A DNA stretch of 64,000 bases, taken from positions 2,011,653 through 2,075,652 of the forward strand of contig CM035312.1 in NCBI GenBank assembly GCA_002900995.3, written 5' to 3'. How positions within the stretch are numbered: the first letter of the stretch is position 1; each line of letters begins with the position of its first letter. Positions 1-12,029 of the stretch are shown here, in pieces. The notes under the pieces are model-generated. The model made no database searches. It was not told the origin of the DNA and saw only the letters and a list, made by a program, of their open reading frames with translations. Position numbers and translations under genes: made by a program. This DNA is from Ganoderma boninense. Lineage: Eukaryota > Basidiomycota > Agaricomycetes > Polyporales > Polyporaceae.

Positions 1-1536
1 ACCATCGCGAAGGTCTCTTCAGGTCTGGTCGCGATCACGTTCATAATCATGGGCGGCACGATCCTCCTTCCGGTGCTCTGGAGCGACTGCTGCTACCTTT
101 CCAGCCCCGCATACTTCACAGCCACAGTGGTTCACAACACGCTCTATGGCGTGAAGCACTACCTGGACTATATTATACGCACACCGCTTTTCATCTACGA
201 CCCTTCTCGTGGTTCCTCTCGCCTTCGCCGGACGCTGGGCAAGATCCACGACTTTTATATGCGCCACATAGACAACAAGTTCCACCGCGGCTTCATGATG
301 TGGTCGCTCAGGGAGCGCGACATCGTTCGCTCCTCCGCAGCGCCCCTCGACGCAGACATGATCTTCTTGGCATACTCGTACAACTCCGACTTGCGGTACT
401 TGTCCGAGACGGCCGCGACGAACCTCATCACGCTCCCGCCTGCAGTGGCCATCCGGTGCTTTAGGCGGCTTGCCTTGCGCATCCACACAGACTTTGGCTC
501 CCTTCGTGGAAAAATGTTGCGCATCGATGCGCAGATGCCGTACGCCGCGGCGCAGTCGTACAAATTCTGGATTGCCGCCATGTATCAAGCGATGTACCTG
601 CCAGAAGCTCTCTCGCGCCCCATTAAATTCCTCAGTGCCACATTCAACCCTCCGCCTGGTGAGTTCTCATAGGATATTAGTCACGGTGTTGAGTGTTGCT
701 TACAGGATGGAAATTCAGGAACACGAGAAACGGACTCCGGACAAGAGAAAGCGAAAGGTGTTGGACCCGAAGCTATACCGAAAGCACCAATCCCATGGGC
801 TGTGAGCCGCCATAGTAAGTTATGCTCAGATGCTTCGAGAGGCCCAGATCTGATGCTATCCGATGCACGCCGTCGCACTTAGTGCCCACCGCCATTGAGC
901 TTCTGTTGCACCGCCAGAGAACCCATACAGGTCCTATAAAGCTAACCCGAGTCCTCGGCGAGAGGCTGTTCAACACCATTGCTCTCTTGCTGCGCTGCTG
1001 TACGACGTCGCTCGCATCTCCAGACACCACCGGAGCCACTGGCAAAGAGGCGGAGGTCTTCGCAAGCATGCGTTTCGCCGTCACGCGATTGACGAGCAGT
1101 CTTCCACAGCAGCAGTGCTGGAGTTCAGAGATGCTGTCCTGCGTACAGGCGATCCTCCGAGAGCTCCATCGGTCAGCGCCGCATCTCCTCGCGGATGAGT
1201 TGCTCGATACGGCAGCGACTACCGCGCGTGGCGCGCGGACAAGTGCAAATGCGCAGGAGGTTTCGGAGGCAGCTCAACGGCTGGAAGAGGTAGTCGAAGA
1301 GATCCGCGGCAAGCAGCTCGACCCAGCCTCTAGTAAGTGTCATTCGCAGCATACCAGGACGTTACTTCGTGATTACTTACTTTTGGCTGCCATCCGTAGC
1401 GAGCACCGTAGCGCTCATAGCGTCTCCAGATTGCGAGTGTGAGCATTGCGATGAGGTCTGGTACGTTGAAGGAGAGCGCAGAGTCTTCGAAAAGCACTTT
1501 GGTGGTTTTATGATGACGAGCCAAAAATTATATTAG
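1..1536 (+). CDS. DUF6535 family protein, copy 1 (5' end outside window)
   Basis: This is the C-terminal part of a fungal DUF6535 protein of unknown function; the N-terminus lies before base 1. The first visible exon holds a hydrophobic stretch followed by the family-like segment LWSDCCYLSSPAY and WSLRERDIVRS. A 46-nt intron follows the ...PPG codons near 659, then a short acidic exon, a third exon (about 885-1333) with LLLHRQRTH and FNTIALLLRCC, and a last exon ending VWYVE...KLY at the stop 1534-1536. Every exon aligns with the second copy about 2.3 kb downstream, including intron positions. The visible part is open. The family call is firm from the shared core; biochemical role is unknown. 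Confidence 0.8.
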
Positions 1537-2380
1537 GAGCCTTATCTTATATAGGGAAATATTGCCAATCCTCTACGATGGCAAGGCAGCTGCCAGTATT
1601 CATGAGGCGACAAGGGAGTTGCTGTATCAGCAATTGGTCCCAGGGCGGGGGATCCCAACCCTCACGAATAGATGGTGCCGGCACAATCAAACCTTGCATT
1701 CACTGCATGTGGTAGATCAACAAACCATGTACGCCAAGTGAGACGTAACTTGCGCCCAAGGAGACAGTTTTCTCACACATCTCTCCTATATAACGGTGCA
1801 CTGCTGGTTCAAATTTCAACCGCGAGCAGTAGCTTGTCACGCACAACCACTCAGCAACGGACAACTTTCCAGCACGAAGAAGTAATCTGATTCAGGTGAG
1901 AACTACGAGTTTCATAGGCCTTGTCGACCGACGGTGCACCATATTAACTTCAACTTGCACACTCCTCGACACAATGGTAGACTTCCACAACTGCTATTCT
2001 GACCACAAATGGATCACGAACCCCTGGTTCCGCGTCACTGTCAGAACCCACTCATGCAAATTGCCAGGCTCTGAAGAGGGACCCGTTCCAGTAGCACACA
2101 CATTTGCCCCGGTTGATGCTATCGACTAAGGTGCCTTTCGCCTAGGCAGACGAAGCCTGTTCAAGTTCGACCAGCGATATCCCACCGTGGAAGGCCCCTT
2201 CGCGCGAGGTGCGACGAGTTATATTCAATACGTTTTCGGGGAGATGTCTTATCGCCCCGATTCCAGCAAGCAGTGAAGGAGCATTTAGAAGCATATACAC
2301 AGAACAGGATAAAGCAGAAGCATGGCAAAGAACAGCCAAGATTGTAAAGTGATGAGAGGATCGAACGGTGGGTTGCGGAG
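1537..2380. other. Spacer between the two DUF6535 genes with remnant 5' coding of copy 2
   Basis: No complete gene is recognised. A TATATAA box lies at 1787-1793. From about 2275 to 2349 one frame reads TEQDKAEAWQRTAKIVK, which looks like the N-terminal segment expected before the DUF6535 core. It is one base out of frame with the codons from 2351 onward (DERIERWVAEMDNLLVF). This stretch probably belongs to the next gene but is frameshifted from it. Confidence 0.5.
1787..1793 (+). promoter_or_regulatory. Possible TATA box upstream of DUF6535 copy 2
   Basis: The sequence TATATAA sits in an AT-richer stretch of the spacer, some 500-600 bases before the recognisable coding sequence of the next gene. 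No transcription start was seen, so the link to that gene is only positional. Confidence 0.3.
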
Positions 2381-4492
2381 ATGGATAACTTACTCGTTTT
2401 CGTACGTTCTATTGCAATCAGTTATTTATTGAGTGCTTATCACCGTATTTTGACTTCATCGGGACAGTCTGGTCTATTCTCAGCAGTCGTCACGACCCTC
2501 GTCGCGCAAACATACCCTCTTCTGCAACCTGCCCCGCCGAACCAAACTACTATCATCTTACAGCAGATATCCTTGCAGCTTTCCAGTTTTTCCATTACTG
2601 CGTCTTCCATCAACTCAACCCATCCTGCGTCCACTCTTAATCCCGGGGACACCGCTGCACCGATAGCTCCCTCATCGGCTGTAACGCTCAACACCCTCTG
2701 GTTCGCGTCCCTCATACTCAGCCTTTCTGCCTCTTTGGTCTCCATTCTGGTGAAACAATGGCTCAGCAAGTATCGATCTGGGCTCTCCAGGACTTCCCAG
2801 GACATCGCTCGTCTGCGTCAGTACCGGCTGAACAATCTCGCCAAGTGGTATGTAGCCGAGATCGTGTGGGCACTGCCGGTCGTGTTGCAGGCATCACTGG
2901 TCCTCTTCTTCGTAGGACTTCTCGTCTTGCTCCGAGGCCTTCACCCTACGGTTGCGAACGTCGCCACCGTCATCGTTGCGTTCGCCCTCATTTTTGTGGG
3001 TGTCACGATGCTCCTTCCGATACTCTGGAGCGACTGCTGTTATCTCTCCAGCCCTGCATACTTCCTTGCCACGGTGGTCCACAATGTGATGTACGGCGTG
3101 AAACACGTCCTGGACTACATCATAGGGCCTTTGGCTTGCGACCCTTCTCGAGGCTCGTCGCGGTTTCGCCAGACGTTGAGCAAACTCCACGATCACTACA
3201 TGCGTCACTTCAACTCCGAGTTCTACCGCGGCTTCATGATCTGGTCGCTCAGAGAGCGCGATATCGTTCGCTCCACCGCCGCGAACCTCGACGCAAACAT
3301 GATCTGCAAGGCATACTCGTATACCTCTGACCTTCGCTATCTGTCCGAGACGGCTGCGACGAGTCTCATGACGCTCCCACCTGCAATAGCAATCCAGTGT
3401 TTCCGACGGATTGCGCTCCGTATTCTCGTGGACTTCGGGTTCCTTCGTGGAGGGAAATTCCGCATCGATTCTCAGATGCGGTACGCCGCAGCGCAGTCGT
3501 TCAAATTCTGGATTGCAGCCATGTATCAGGCAATGTACTTGCCAGAAGCCCTCTCGTGGCCCATCACATTTCTGAGTGCCACATTCAACCACCCACCTGG
3601 TGAGCTGTTTCATTGAAGAATTTTCAGATTTTTCTTACAGGAGCGACCCCAGGGACAAGAGACATGGACTCGGACTCTGGGAAGGACAATACAGTGAGGC
3701 CCATAGGTCCTGAAGATGTAGCCTCGATAGCACCAATACCGTGGGCTGCGAGCCGCCACAGTAAGTTCATCTACTTAATCTGCGTCCATTGGGGGCCCGT
3801 CGATGTCTGACGCCATTCGTCACACGCGCGACAGTGGCTACTGCCATCGAGCTTCTCCTGCACCGCCAGAGAACACACGCAGGCCCTGCCAAACTGTCCC
3901 TGGCCCTCGGCGAACGACTGTTCAACACGATCGCCCTCTTGCTGCGGTGCTGCACTACGACGCTCATGTTCCCTGACACCACGCCGGGAGCCAGCGGGAA
4001 GAGGGAGGAGGTCCTCGCATGTGTGCGATCTACAGTCGCACATCTGACAAGTGGCCTCGCGCTGCAGTCAGTCTGGAGCACAGACATGCTGTCCTGTGTT
4101 GCGGCCATCCTCGAGGATCTCCATCGGTGGCCATACACTGATGGGAATGGCGTTCACATGGAGGACTTGCTAATTGCCACAGAAAGCGCGACGAAATGTG
4201 CTCAGCCAAGTATAAATGGAGAGGCATTTTCAGAGGCGCGTAGAGGGCTGGAAGCCGTGGTCGAGGACATCCGTGGCAAGGAGCCTTGTAGGCATCATCT
4301 CTACATGATATCGACGGCATAACCATCGAGACTAACTCAGCGATTTTTACCACAGCGAGCGCGGAACCAGTGATGACTCTAGCCTTCCAGAAGGATCATC
4401 CTTCAGATCCGGTCTGGTATGTCGAAGTGGGACACCGAGTGGCAGAGAAACATCTTGGTGGCATGATGGTGGCGACGCATGTGTTATACTAG
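2381..4492 (+). CDS. DUF6535 family protein, copy 2 (probable frameshift at its 5' end)
   Basis: This gives the fuller view of the family. After a 66-nt intron (2402-2467) the protein reads MDNLLVF|SGLFSAVVTTL, then a Pro/Thr-rich loop, a membrane segment (LWFASLILSLSASLVSILV), the hallmark KQWLSKYRSGLSRTSQDIARLRQ, and further hydrophobic helices (LVLFFVGLLVLL, VIVAFALIFVGVTML). The soluble C-terminal half follows with exons split near 3602, 3761-3832 and 4286-4355. The stop is 4490-4492. ATG 2381 is the first in-frame start, but family-like codons continue upstream (2299-2349) in another frame, so the true N-terminus is longer and separated by a 1-nt indel. This may be a recent pseudogene or a base-calling error. 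It is predicted to be membrane-bound; function unknown. Confidence 0.78.
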
Positions 4493-4819
4493 ACAACTCC
4501 ATGGCGGTCATCCGCATAGTTCGGGACGCTGTCGCTATTTGCTTTGTTAGATGAGTATTTTCTAGAATCGTGTTCATCGCCGTCGGCATGGCGCAGTTTT
4601 TTGAGCTGACATAGCCAACGCCGAGATGCTGCACCTAAGGTTTGCCGGAAAGGGAGGCCGCTGTCTGGACCAGAAAGCGCGTCATTCATTCATTCTGGAG
4701 ATGGAAGAATCTTCAGCCATTGTGAATCCAAAAATCCGATGATAGTACAACCAAGAATGGAATGCCGCAAAGGACCCGAGAAGTTGAGTGAAGAAACTGT
4801 TCAAGTCCCAGCAAAGATC
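4493..4819. other. Convergent intergenic spacer
   Basis: These 327 bases lie between the stop of DUF6535 copy 2 and the stop of the SIN1 gene on the other strand. No coding signature, repeat or RNA gene was seen; it should hold the two 3' UTRs. Confidence 0.5.
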
Positions 4820-7205
4820 CTAAGCTCTTGCCGTCGCAGTCCCTATTCGCGTATTCCGCCTCGAAGCCTTGCCGCCCGGCTTCTCCATCGCAGCCTTGAG
4901 CTGACGAATAGTACTGACGATCTCCGCTGCATACCAGCATCAGCAACCTTCTACTTCCCACAGCAAGGAAATGGACACTCACCTGCGAGTTTCGGACTCT
5001 CCGCTTCGAATTCGTACCTCTTGTTCCGGTCCGCATCACTGTGGACGACGAGCTTGAACGTGGCGCTATTCTTGCTCGACTGCTGGCATGCAACCACGCT
5101 CTTGAGATGGTACGAGGACGTCTTGCCGCTGTCAAACAGGTGCTTGGCCTTCGTCACCGTGGGAATGATCTGCGAAGTGGACGTTAGGAGCAAGTTCTGA
5201 ACATGATGACTCCGAAGGAGGACGTACGTGGATGTAGCCACCGTCAATGGTGAGCATGCGTGCACTACGGGTGACCATCATCGGCATCTTGCGGTAAACA
5301 GTGTATTTCTACGAATACACGCGTCAGCGAAGAACCGCACTTATGGAATGGAGAGTTTAGCAAACACTGACCCTGTAGGCGTTGTTGTAATCCAGCATCT
5401 GGCTCATGGTCTGCTCGTGGGTAGCGGCATCGGCAGTAAAGATCGATGCTGAAGGTACCGTTGTCAATTAATGTCTACGTCTCATTGTCAAAAAGCGCTA
5501 CTCACCGTTCGGGTCTGTCGTTCCCTTCCGCTCTCTGACCTCAGACACCGTACTCGCGCAGCATGTTCTTCTTCATCAGAATGAGCTCCCGCTTGCCTTG
5601 CAAACTGTGCACAGTGCGGTCGAGAGGGATGTTCATCTTCACGTCGCCGACCTCGACAACAAGCGCATAGTCCTTCGCATCGCTCAGCTTGCGCTTCTGG
5701 ACGACCGCTTCCAGAACTTCTGCGATGTACATGCCACCCGAACTATGTTCGTCCCGTGTGAGGATCAGTACACAATCCAGATACACGTCGCAATGCATAC
5801 GTACGCTTGTATAGTGGTTGAAACATGGCCAGGTTCGTCCGCCGCACTGGCAATACGGATACGGAGGAAGAGTGGCGGGCCGTGGCTGGAGGACGGACCC
5901 AACGAACTCGGGAACATGACTGACGACCCAAGCGAACCAAGAAGCCCAGCGCTTGTCCCGAGCAGAGAGTCTGCAGCCATAGGAGCAAGAGCGCCGGTGT
6001 TTGCTGTCGCGTTCAGGAGGCCAGTCGATTTCTTCTTGACCACGACGCGCGATATTCGGCGCTGGATCTTCGACTCGAGGTTCTTGTTCTGTTGGACTGA
6101 GAGGAGCGCCTGGAGTTAGAACATGGCGACAAATGAGTGAATAGCGGAGAAACTGACTCTGGGAAGCAGTGGCTTCCAGCACGGCGTAGGCTTCGAAGTT
6201 GAACTTTGATATTTTGCCAGTACGGTCGGGAGCTGTGCGGCGAAGGGTGAACACAGAAGTAGCGCATATAACAACAAGCACCACCTACGCGGGAAGTCCT
6301 CGTCCACCTCTCCGTCTTCCTCTGCTATCCGCATAACCCAACCAACCGCAGAGCACTTGATTCCCCATTTCGGGTCCTCCTCTCCGCTCAGACCCTCGTC
6401 AATCTTCGGAAGCCAGGCATCCTCCCAATATGTGAACAGCGCAAAGCCAAGCACCTCCTCGACTGTAGCATCCTTCCGGACGTTGAGGTCAAGCGCTTGA
6501 TTCTCAGGCTCGCGCGCCATGGGGAAGAATACGCGCACGACCATGCTCTCGCTCTCGGCCCGCCCAGACACCGCGCTGTACAGCTCGGCGAATGGGTTCG
6601 ACGACGAGGAATTCGACGTCGCGGCAAGCATGGCAGTCAGCGCAGACTTTACCGGGCGCACGGGCGCAACCGGTTTCCGTTCGAACATGCCAGCAGGCGT
6701 CTGCGCCGTNNNNNNNNNNNNNNNNNNNNNNNNNNNNNNNNNNNNNNNNNNNNNNNNNNNNNNNNNNNNNNNNNNNNNNNNNNNNNNNNNNNNNNNNNNN
6801 NNNNNNNNNAGGCATCGAGGCACGCTTGCCGTTGACTCGCAGCCCCATTGCGCCAGTTCGCGACGGCCCCAAGATTGTGGTGGTGTACTTGAGATTGGCT
6901 CCTGGAAAGCCAGAGTGCCTTCTACGGACCGTTGGGGCGGACTCGTCGTCTGAGGGGGTAGGGGAGGTGGACATGGCCACTTCGGGCCAGCGATCGACGT
7001 CTGCAAGGCCCGAGGCATCGATGTAGGGGTTGGAGTGGAAGGAAGGGTCGAGAGAGATTAGACGGGGGCCGTAGGGATCGTCGATATGGCGGAGGTAGTT
7101 GAGGCGGAGGTTGTGGATGAGATAGCTACACATGAGCGAGATGTAGGGCACTAACGCCGTGCTGATTAGATGAAGCACTCACTCGGTATCACTTATGAGC
7201 GACAT
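4820..7205 (-). CDS. sin1: SIN1/AVO1-type TORC2 subunit
   Basis: SIN1 (yeast Avo1, mammalian mSIN1) is the TORC2 component that presents AGC-kinase substrates and targets the complex to membranes. ATG 7205 encodes MSLISDTE, then an intron ending near 7124, and YLIHNLRLNYLRHIDDPYG, the classic N-terminus. A 100-N gap interrupts the Ser/Thr-rich region. The CRIM domain follows (MVVRVFFPM, VEEVLGFALFTYWED, KWGIKCSAVGWVMRIAEEDG), then a linker, the Ras-binding-like domain (MYIAEVLEAVVQKRKL, IPLDRTVHSLQGKRELIL) and a C-terminal PH domain (KYTVYRKMPMMVTRSARML, IIPTVTKAKHLFDSGKTSSY, RYEFEAES). The protein ends with a basic tail and stop at 4820-4822. At least seven introns are needed. Domain order and content match the family; only the gap and exact splice sites are uncertain. 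Confidence 0.92.
6710..6809. other. 100-N assembly gap inside SIN1
   Basis: Exactly 100 N, the usual placeholder for a gap of unknown size. It falls between the SIN1 N-terminal exon (…NGKRASMP) and the segment before the CRIM domain (TAQTPAGMFERK), so a poorly conserved stretch of the protein is missing. Confidence 0.98.
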
Positions 7206-9746
7206 CGCGTCTGTTTCACTTGCGAACGCTCCACGGTTTCCCCGACATTCAAGATTGCGGACGACGATGCTGCGTTGTGGTCGAAAGCGTCGAGAAATAC
7301 TGTAGACAGAGAACAGATGGCCGGAGCACGGGAGAAGGCAATCGGCTGGTTAGAGGGGTTCGAGGGCGACGACGACGAAGGAGGATGGAGAAGTAGGGAG
7401 AAGTGGGGCCACGCCGGGCGCTCCTCTGGCTTGGCCCAGGGCGCCAAACCGTCGCCATGACTCATCATCATGACCGTTGTCGGCTACCCGTACGTCTGGT
7501 TTACATCAGCAAAAGGGGCCATCGTACTGTGGTACGCTATCATGTATGATATGCTTAGTAGCCTATGGTCAAGCATGTATTCTGTGGTAGAAGACCCGCG
7601 AGAGCTGGTAGCATACGATCAGAGCCGTCGCAACTGATCTGAGCGCCCGCGGGGTATGGTCATGTATGATCTGACGCCCTACATCGTCTGGTCGGCATAT
7701 GATCATGTCTGGCGTACCGATAGATCAGAAGAGACGGCCTTCAACCAAATTCTACGATACACAGGTTTATTGGGGGCAAAATTAGGATGGTAATTAAAAT
7801 ATATTGCGAACACGACGTGTAATATACATGCAACGGAGACTATCAAGAAACGCGGACGCGAGCAGCGCCGCGCTGAGGGCGATCTACATGTAATCAACAT
7901 GACGCTAACGAAGACTTACCATACGAGCTCATACGAGACCACGAGAAGGATGGTATCCAGGGAAGAGCGAGACTAGACCGATAAGAAGGACCAATACCTG
8001 GGGGCAACAGCGCTGGCAACAGTACCCGTAGCCTTGACGAAATGAGTACAGGGACGGCGGGACCGTGAATTCATCGAGTCGGATCAAAGTGAGCCTAGCC
8101 CCAGCGTCAGGTACAGCAGAAACAGGACGAAAACGGCGACCAAGACCAGTGAGGCGCAAGATGAACAGCAGGAGATCGTAGATAACGTCCACAGGAGTAG
8201 CCGTTGGAGAGCCTGGTGGGGTCGTATCACGGCGACGACATGGACGACGAGTGGCTTGAGGACTCGGGGAAACAACCGGACAAGTGGCACCTTGCAACGC
8301 TAAACTTGAGATTTGAGGTCGGGGAGGCTGTTGGTCTTGAACATTGGACGCGGGACGACGAGGAGTAAAGGAAGGAGGGGACGTAGGAGCGACACGACTG
8401 GCGCGGGCCTTTGTACGTTGCGGTCCATCCCGGAACAAGCCGGCGCCACCAACGAGCGACGTGTGGCAGCTGTCATCCGCGCCGCGCCATCGCGAGGTCA
8501 GAACTCGGTGTCGGCCCTCGGGTGAAGCTGAGCGCTGAGCGCTCAGCTGTTGGAGGTACTGCAATTGGTTGTGGGCATGCTCATTCATCCGAATCATCCT
8601 TCTGCGCTCGACAACACCATGAATCATAATTAATTCCCCTCTCTGTGAACACAGACATGGCCTTCGAAACAGAATTATATGATAGTAAGTGATCGCACAA
8701 GATCGTCTCCTCTGCATTACCTGGTCGATGACTGTCGTAAGTCGTCGTACTACGTCTAGTAGACGCCCTCTGATCATACATGATCATTATCAGTCGGTAA
8801 GATGGGTGGCTACCACCATTGTATGCAGCGGTCGCTTACGACATCAAAGTGCACATTTTGCTGAAGACTAACCACAGCTCCCACAGCGCTCGGACAAACA
8901 TAGCGGAAATGCTGACTCTACGTTGGGAGGTGGCGGTCACTATGAAAATCCGAAAATGTTCCAGGCTAGTCCCCACTGGAGGCCTAACGGATGCGCTTCG
9001 AGTTGTAGTACTTAGTCTGATCGTCCCAGACAGAAGCCTTAGTACGTGCCCAACCACATACCCGTTTTTGAAGCGGTTCGAAAACGCAACGTGGTGCTAT
9101 CTCATGAAATCGGGAACAGCATCGTGTTAGTGCATGAACATCAGGAAACAGTAATAACGCCCACGGGGCAAATCTCCAGTGGTTTCTGGGGCCTCCTCCC
9201 AATCAAGTAGAGTCTTTGCTCCTACGCGGTGTGAAGATGATGCGCGGGGAGATAAGCACGTTTCCTGACGCAGACTCGAAGTTCCGGCCTCGCTCAAGAA
9301 AACGTTGGGCGGGGGTGCCAGGGGCGGGTTGCAGAAAGCCCCTATAATTATAGACGAGACCATGTCAAAGCCGATCCTACTGAAAAGCCGATCCTACTGC
9401 AACTGCCTTTGCGTTCATTCTCCATAGGACATGTTGAGGTGGTCGTTTGAAACCAAATCACACTAACCACAGAGACGGCGGGCCGAGTGTCCCGGGAGCA
9501 TAGCTTTAAGATTCAGGGAAATCACGTGCAGCATCGTAGAGGATCGTATGTGGATGTCAGCGCTGCGGCAACTCGAGGCTTGCAAGTGCAAGCCACCATC
9601 ACGATCCTCTCGACCACATCGCCCTCGCAAACAGCCATCGATCTATCCTGAAGGTTTCTCGCGGCAGTTCAAGGGGAGCTTGATTCAAGTATTATGCTGC
9701 GACAACCAAAATTTGGTGACTAATTTCATGATCAGACATCAGTAGA
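7206..9746. other. 2.5-kb intergenic region without a supported gene
   Basis: This lies between the divergent SIN1 and snurportin starts. The first ~270 bases are GA-rich and probably hold the SIN1 promoter. From about 7504 to 8866 there are inverted-repeat signals described as a separate candidate element. A 282-codon open frame on the minus strand (7929-8777) is Pro/Arg-rich and matches no family I know. A 14-bp perfect palindrome lies at 8534-8547. The remainder, 8870-9746, shows nothing recognisable. Confidence 0.5.
7504..8866. mobile_element. Possible degenerate TIR element (non-autonomous)
   Basis: The left end reads CATCAGCAAAAGG (7504-7516) and the right end CATTTTGCTGAAG (8853-8866), which match as inverted repeats at about 11 of 13 positions. 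The same first 12 bases form the right-hand TIR of the 1,718-bp insertion at 29766-31483. Inside, TCATGTATGATC-type motifs lie near the left end (7539-7550, 7660-7671) and inverted (GATCATACATGATC) near the right end at 8772-8787, as subterminal repeats often do. No clear target-site duplication flanks it and no transposase is encoded, so this could be an old copy or coincidence. Confidence 0.35.
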
Positions 9747-11755
9747 ATGTTCAGCGATCGCAAGGCTGCATTTAAGACGCCCCCTCAAGCCGTCAAGGAA
9801 ACCCTCACATCGCAGGAGGCCCGCCGGAATCGAGTGCGCATCTCCCTCTCTAGCATGACACGATGGTCTGACTGACACCAGGTCGAGTAGGCACTCGAAG
9901 AACAAAAACGAGTACGCACATCATACCAATTAACCTGCTCGAAGATCGTCTCACGTCGCCGCCTTCGTTTGTTACAGCGTAGGGCGGAGCGTTTCGACTC
10001 CGCCCGCCAACTGGACATCCTAGCCGATCTCAGCTTAGGACACTCCGATGACGAAGCGGGCGAGGATGATGATCCGAATCCCCAACCGGACATCGTCCGC
10101 GAGGGCATCAGCCACTTCGTGACAATGCTACCACCTACGTTGACTGCTCAAACATCGACTTTGAGTGAGCCGGATCAGTCTCTGGCCCCAGATATCAACA
10201 TGCAGACCACAAAAGAAAGGAAGCGCCCGAAGAACAAACGGAAGAGTAAGGGGCGTGCATCGCAACCACGGCAGCACGACCAACCCGTAGGCGGACCTCA
10301 GGACTCCGATGTCGGTTCACGTCCTCGTGGGCCAGGCAAGCCCAAAGGGAAGAACACCAAGCCAAGCAAGTGGGCGGACAAATGCATGTATGCGGAGCTC
10401 CTCGAGATGAAGGAAGGTGGCTTCGATGCGTCGGCCGACCTGCGAGACGGCATCCCGGATGATATCGAGACTGGTTGGGTTGCCGTCACACCAGTGCCCT
10501 CTGGGAAGCGATGCATCGCCGTTACGCACCAAACGGCGGGGATCGCCGGGGTCGGTGAGTGGTACCCCGTCTATTGCCTCGACGATTCGATCTTGAAGGA
10601 TTGTGCTTCTGACTATTCCTGATATTCTGAACGTCTTTCTGGCTCCAGAGAATCCGTCCTACCTGCGTGCATATGCCCGTCTTTTTTATCATCTTCGCTG
10701 ACGAAGTATGTATTTATTCTTACGGTGGTATTCTTACACGGGCGTCACGCGAAAAAGTCTGTCGAGAGGTTCCGAAGGGGCCTTAACTTCGCTTTCTATC
10801 TTCTATTGTCTCAGATCTTCTAGCATGGATGTTCTCCCTGGGCGATGCTAATTGTTCCTTACAGTGCCGAACACAACCCTCCGATCTCGGGTGCTGGGGA
10901 AGGCACTGATAAAACCCTTCCCATCGCCTCTTCCCCCACAAACTGTGCTCGACTGCATCCTCGACGACAACTGGCGAGAAAACGGCATCCTTCACGTCCT
11001 CGATGTCATCACCTGGAAAGGCCAGGACCTCGGGGACTGTGAGACACCATTCCGGTATGCGTCTCTCCAATGAATTGTTCTGTGAGTTCATCAACCCTGA
11101 TCCCACTGACCTGCCCACCTGGTGCCGTAGATTCTGGTGGCGCGACACCCGCCTCTCTGAGCTCCCGTCATTTCCCCCTCCACCGAACGCCACCCCTACA
11201 GACTCAACCTCCCCCACACGCTATGCGTTCCCACACCCGACATCGTTCGCCCCAATTCCCTACCACGCGCGACACCTCCCTCAGGAACCTCCTGTCCTCC
11301 CTGATTCCTCTGACTCGTGCTCCTCGCACCGTCTCGATTACCGTCCCTGTGCTGGCTTCTACTTCGGACGAGAGCGCGATGGACATGGACGGTCCGGGTG
11401 GATCGCCGCTAGTACAGCTGCAGCACATTCACGCGCCAGTCGCGGCGGATGGCCTGCTTCTGTATGTGGCACAGGCATCATACGAGCCGGGCACAAGCCC
11501 ACTCAGCGTCTGGATCCCGCTTCGTGCGTACCAGATGCGCGAGGAGGTACAAGCCCGAGCAGGGGAGACCGCCGCAGAAGGACCTCTAGACTTGTTCGAC
11601 AGGTATACTACGTTGTTTGTTGTTGCTGGCTTTTCGATTCTCACGCCTTTCCTTCCTTCTCTTTCTTTCTCCCGGGCATGCTTAGGCTCGTCCGCAGAAG
11701 ACTTGCACTGGGAAGTGAGCATCAAGGCACGCCGGAGGTCGAGATGGCACCGTGA
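9747..11755 (+). CDS. Snurportin-1-like nuclear import adaptor
   Basis: Snurportin binds the m3G cap of spliceosomal snRNPs and links them to importin-beta. ATG 9747 gives MFSDRKAAFKTPPQAVKETL, then two small introns join EARRNR|ALEEQKR|RRAERFDSARQLD. An acidic and then Lys-rich region follows, and the cap-binding domain: WADKCMYAELLEM, DDIETGWVAVTPVPSGKRC, LDCILDDNWRENGILHVLDV, ITWKGQDLGDCETPF|RFWWRDTRL, PTSFAPIPYH. The reading then shifts by one base at about 11267-11271 into DTSLRNLLSSLIPL and LLLYVAQASYEPGTSPLSVW. The last intron (11603-11688) joins DR|LVRRRLALG, with the stop at 11753-11755. The N-terminal importin-beta-binding region is recognisable. The mid-exon frameshift in an otherwise well-kept single-copy gene looks like a sequence error. 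Part of the tail is repeated after the second gap. Confidence 0.9.
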
Positions 11756-12029
11756 AGTGTATTCATGGCATGTCATGCTGGAGGTGTTGGGTCTCATACC
11801 AAGAGGACTGGATGCTTGAAAGAGATGGTCTATACAGGATGGGAATGAATTACTAACCGCGGATGCGGTCTGCTGACTGTCTGCTAGTCTATGTATGCGT
11901 CTGAATGCAGCGCGAATATATACTGTTATACTGCTGTGGGTGCGAACACGACCATCAATGCGAGAAGGGGCAACCTTTACATACTTGCATGAACGCTGTG
12001 CATCGGTCGATTGGATCGCGATCTACCAT

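Noticed and set aside
8534..8547. 14-bp perfect palindrome GCTGAGCGCTCAGC
   Set aside because: A single short palindrome in GC-rich DNA is expected by chance and is not near a supported gene start.
7929..8777. 282-codon minus-strand open frame
   Set aside because: Pro/Arg/Ser-rich, no domain and no exon signals, and it lies inside the inverted-repeat region; not supported as a gene.
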